64,000 bases of DNA from Paramecium sonneborni (lineage: Eukaryota; Ciliophora; Oligohymenophorea; Peniculida; Parameciidae). Position 1 is the first letter of the stretch, and each line of letters opens with the position of its first letter. The notes under the pieces are model-generated. The model ran no database searches. It had not been told where the DNA came from and saw nothing but the letters and a program-made list of their open reading frames with translations. Positions 62,101 through 64,000 of the stretch are shown piece after piece. The stretch lies in assembly GCA_905182985.1 (NCBI GenBank), contig CAJJDN010000069.1, positions 442,096 to 506,095 on the forward strand, in the 5' to 3' direction. The position numbers were made by a program, and so were the translations under genes.

Positions 62101-63924
62101 ATTAAAAAGTTAAAAATAGTAACTAAAAATTTTATATGAAGATGAAATTTTACAAAGAAAATAAGAAATGAGTATTCAAAAGGCAAAGTTTGTAGCAAAA
62201 TAAATTCAAATAGGTCTAATAGGAAAATTTTATTGTTAAAATATATCTAAAGTTTAATAGTATATTGAATAGAAATTGTTAACATCGTTTGAAGTAATTT
62301 AATATCTTGATCAATAATTGTTGATAAAAAAGAAAAAAATTGAAACAGTTTAAAAAGATTTTAGCAAATAGATCGAATTATATGTTTTTTATTAGAAAAA
62401 ATTTATAGAATTATACGTTGAATCATACATTCAAGATATAAAAGCTGAAATATTTAAAAATTATTAAATAAATGTCAAAATTTAAGACTATTTAGAATAA
62501 ATTCTTACAAAATTGATGAAATTATATTAGCAAATATCAAATAATTACAAAATAAAAGAATTAAAACTGAAGGATCTTTTTAAGGATTAAGAATTAGATT
62601 AAGCAAATATGGAAAAAAGAATATTTATAGAAGTGTTAAATTTCATATTTGGAAATTAAATTGAAAACTTAGATTAATTTTGTAAACCTTAAATATTTGA
62701 AAACAATTATGATGATTGTTTGATTCCAAAAATATAAGATTAAATTGTAAATTCTACAAGTCAAAAATCAGTATATAAATTAAGCACATTTTTAGAATGT
62801 CTTTAAGCTGAACTTCAATTATTAAGAGACCAAAGAATAGAGCTTTCGCTAGAGAGATTTAGTATCTAAAATATTTTGGATAGCATATAAATTCATATGA
62901 GAGGATGTAATTAAACATGTCCAATGTGCAATAGAAAATGTGACAGCGATAATTTTAAAAGTAAAGATCATTAACATAAATGTTAAAATGGGCATTAATT
63001 AAGAGGTAATTAACAATTATATTTTAAGGAATGAATAGAATCATTATAAATTCTTATCCTTCTCTTTTTACTTGTGAAGAAATAATTGATGAAGCAGAGT
63101 TAAAAATAGTCGAAACTAACAGATTAAAACCTTGGAGAGAGATCAAATAGTATTTTCAAAATTGGAGTTTTAAAGATTTATTATCATAATAAAAAATAGA
63201 AGAAAATAAATAAAAAATGATGAATATATGGAATGGAGGAATTGGAGAATTAATATGTAAATAATTATCAAAAGAAATGAGATAAGAGATAGTTTGTTTA
63301 AAAAAATACGATATTCCAATGAGTTTATAAACTCATTCAACTCATTATATATTTATCATAGATGATTCAATTTCAATGAAGTAATATTGGTAGGCAGTTA
63401 TAAAATGTGTTTAGGAATAATTTAAATACCTAAGTAATAAAAAGAATGTAAAAGTAAGTGTAATTATATTTGGTACTTCTGCCAGAATTGTTATCAATTG
63501 TAAAGAGGTAGATATAGATAAATAAATTCCACTTATATAATTTTAAGGATAATGGTTTACACATTTTGGTCCAGCTCTAAAATTAGCTTAAGAATTAGTA
63601 ATATAAAATTAAGAATTTTCATAGTATTTAAATATATTGATTATTAGAACTATGATTTTATTTTACACTGATGGATAACCTTCTTGGTATTCAACCGCAG
63701 ATGAACATACAAAGAATTTCTGTATGATTGAAAAAAGATTTAGAGATTAAATTTATTTTTCAGCTTGTTCATAACCTAATGTTTCTTATTAATTACAAAA
63801 TATAGTTGATCGATTTAGTCAATCTTTTGCCTCAGCTTAACTAAGAGAAAGAATTGAACCATTCTAACTTAATGATGTTTGGACAGAAATTATTTCTTAG
63901 AATCATCACAAATATTTAGCATGA
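56166..63924 (+). CDS. Giant VLIG/URGCP-type GTPase with C-terminal vWA domain
   Basis: About 2,577 residues if two one-base slips are allowed (T11 at 57860-57870 and A4 at 61314-61317, each one base too long) and a 23-bp intron at 63005-63027 is removed. The N-terminal 650 residues are helical. A first G-like domain follows near residue 676 (RIGKTQLLN, then LIADTHGQF). A coiled coil comes next, then the main G domain: GPQSSGKSTLLNKIFG (about 1143), GRCTKG and LLLDSEGL. These match the very large inducible GTPase (VLIG/GVIN/URGCP) family. A long helical region leads to a Cys/His cluster (about 2247-2280: CPMCNRKC, HKCQNGH). The intron then joins a vWA domain with MIDAS IIDDSISMK and FYTDGQPS. 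A further 24-bp in-frame intron at 63624-63647 is likely. Role in ciliates unknown. Confidence 0.8.
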
Positions 63925-64000
63925 CTAATAAATAATAAATAAATAAAATTATTTATTTTTATAATTTACTCAAACTATAATATTAATTTATACTTTTTTA
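63925..64000. other. Downstream tail of window
   Basis: 76 AT-rich bases after the stop codon of the giant GTPase gene; nothing further seen. Confidence 0.5.

Noticed and set aside
1..64000. tRNA or rRNA genes
   Set aside because: No cloverleaf-like or conserved rRNA segments noticed in the spacers by eye; a covariance-model scan would be needed to exclude them fully.

Overview
The window reads as macronuclear DNA of a Paramecium-like ciliate. Reading frames stay open only if TAA and TAG are glutamine and TGA is the single stop (ciliate nuclear code). The DNA is very AT-rich. Genes are packed on both strands, sometimes with 24-26 bp between divergent starts, and they are split by very short introns of 20-29 bp. 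I placed 46 introns by hand; each restores one long frame, and many restore a recognisable family. Open frames read in the standard code are therefore mostly fragments of longer genes. I saw no rRNA, tRNA, CRISPR array or telomeric repeat.

Left part (1-34,000): a dense run of mostly intact housekeeping and cell-biology genes. These are a zinc-finger/P-loop protein, two long coiled-coil proteins, a RING-CH/FHA protein, a vacuolar-sorting-receptor-like protein divergent from a YIPF1/2-like Golgi protein, TCF25/Rqc1, an Arl8-like GTPase, dolichol-phosphate mannosyltransferase, NOC3, a damaged calpain-like gene, a TMEM185-like membrane protein with a C-terminal RING, a MORN-repeat protein, two tandem GTPase-like membrane proteins, a protein kinase fused to TPRs, a sterol O-acyltransferase (MBOAT) and a secreted H-type-lectin protein.

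Right part (34,000-64,000): lower gene density with stretches of decayed coding sequence. Intact or nearly intact genes are a small coiled-coil protein, an F-box protein, a VIT+vWA protein, an otubain-like OTU protease, a vWA protein with several one-base frame slips, and a very large VLIG/URGCP-type GTPase whose C-terminus carries a Cys/His cluster and a vWA domain. Remnants include an AIG1/SRPRB-like GTPase, an OTU-like reverse-strand stretch and a Cys-rich surface-antigen-like gene. The mix of decayed genes and a surface-antigen-like gene would fit a subtelomeric or rapidly changing region, but that is inference.

Assembly notes: single Ns at 40, 8017 and 50849 mark contig joins. At 8017, and by the same logic at 40, the joined contigs overlap, so about 1.1-1.2 kb is written twice. 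One-base slips in homopolymers near 50-58 kb look more like base-calling errors than biology.
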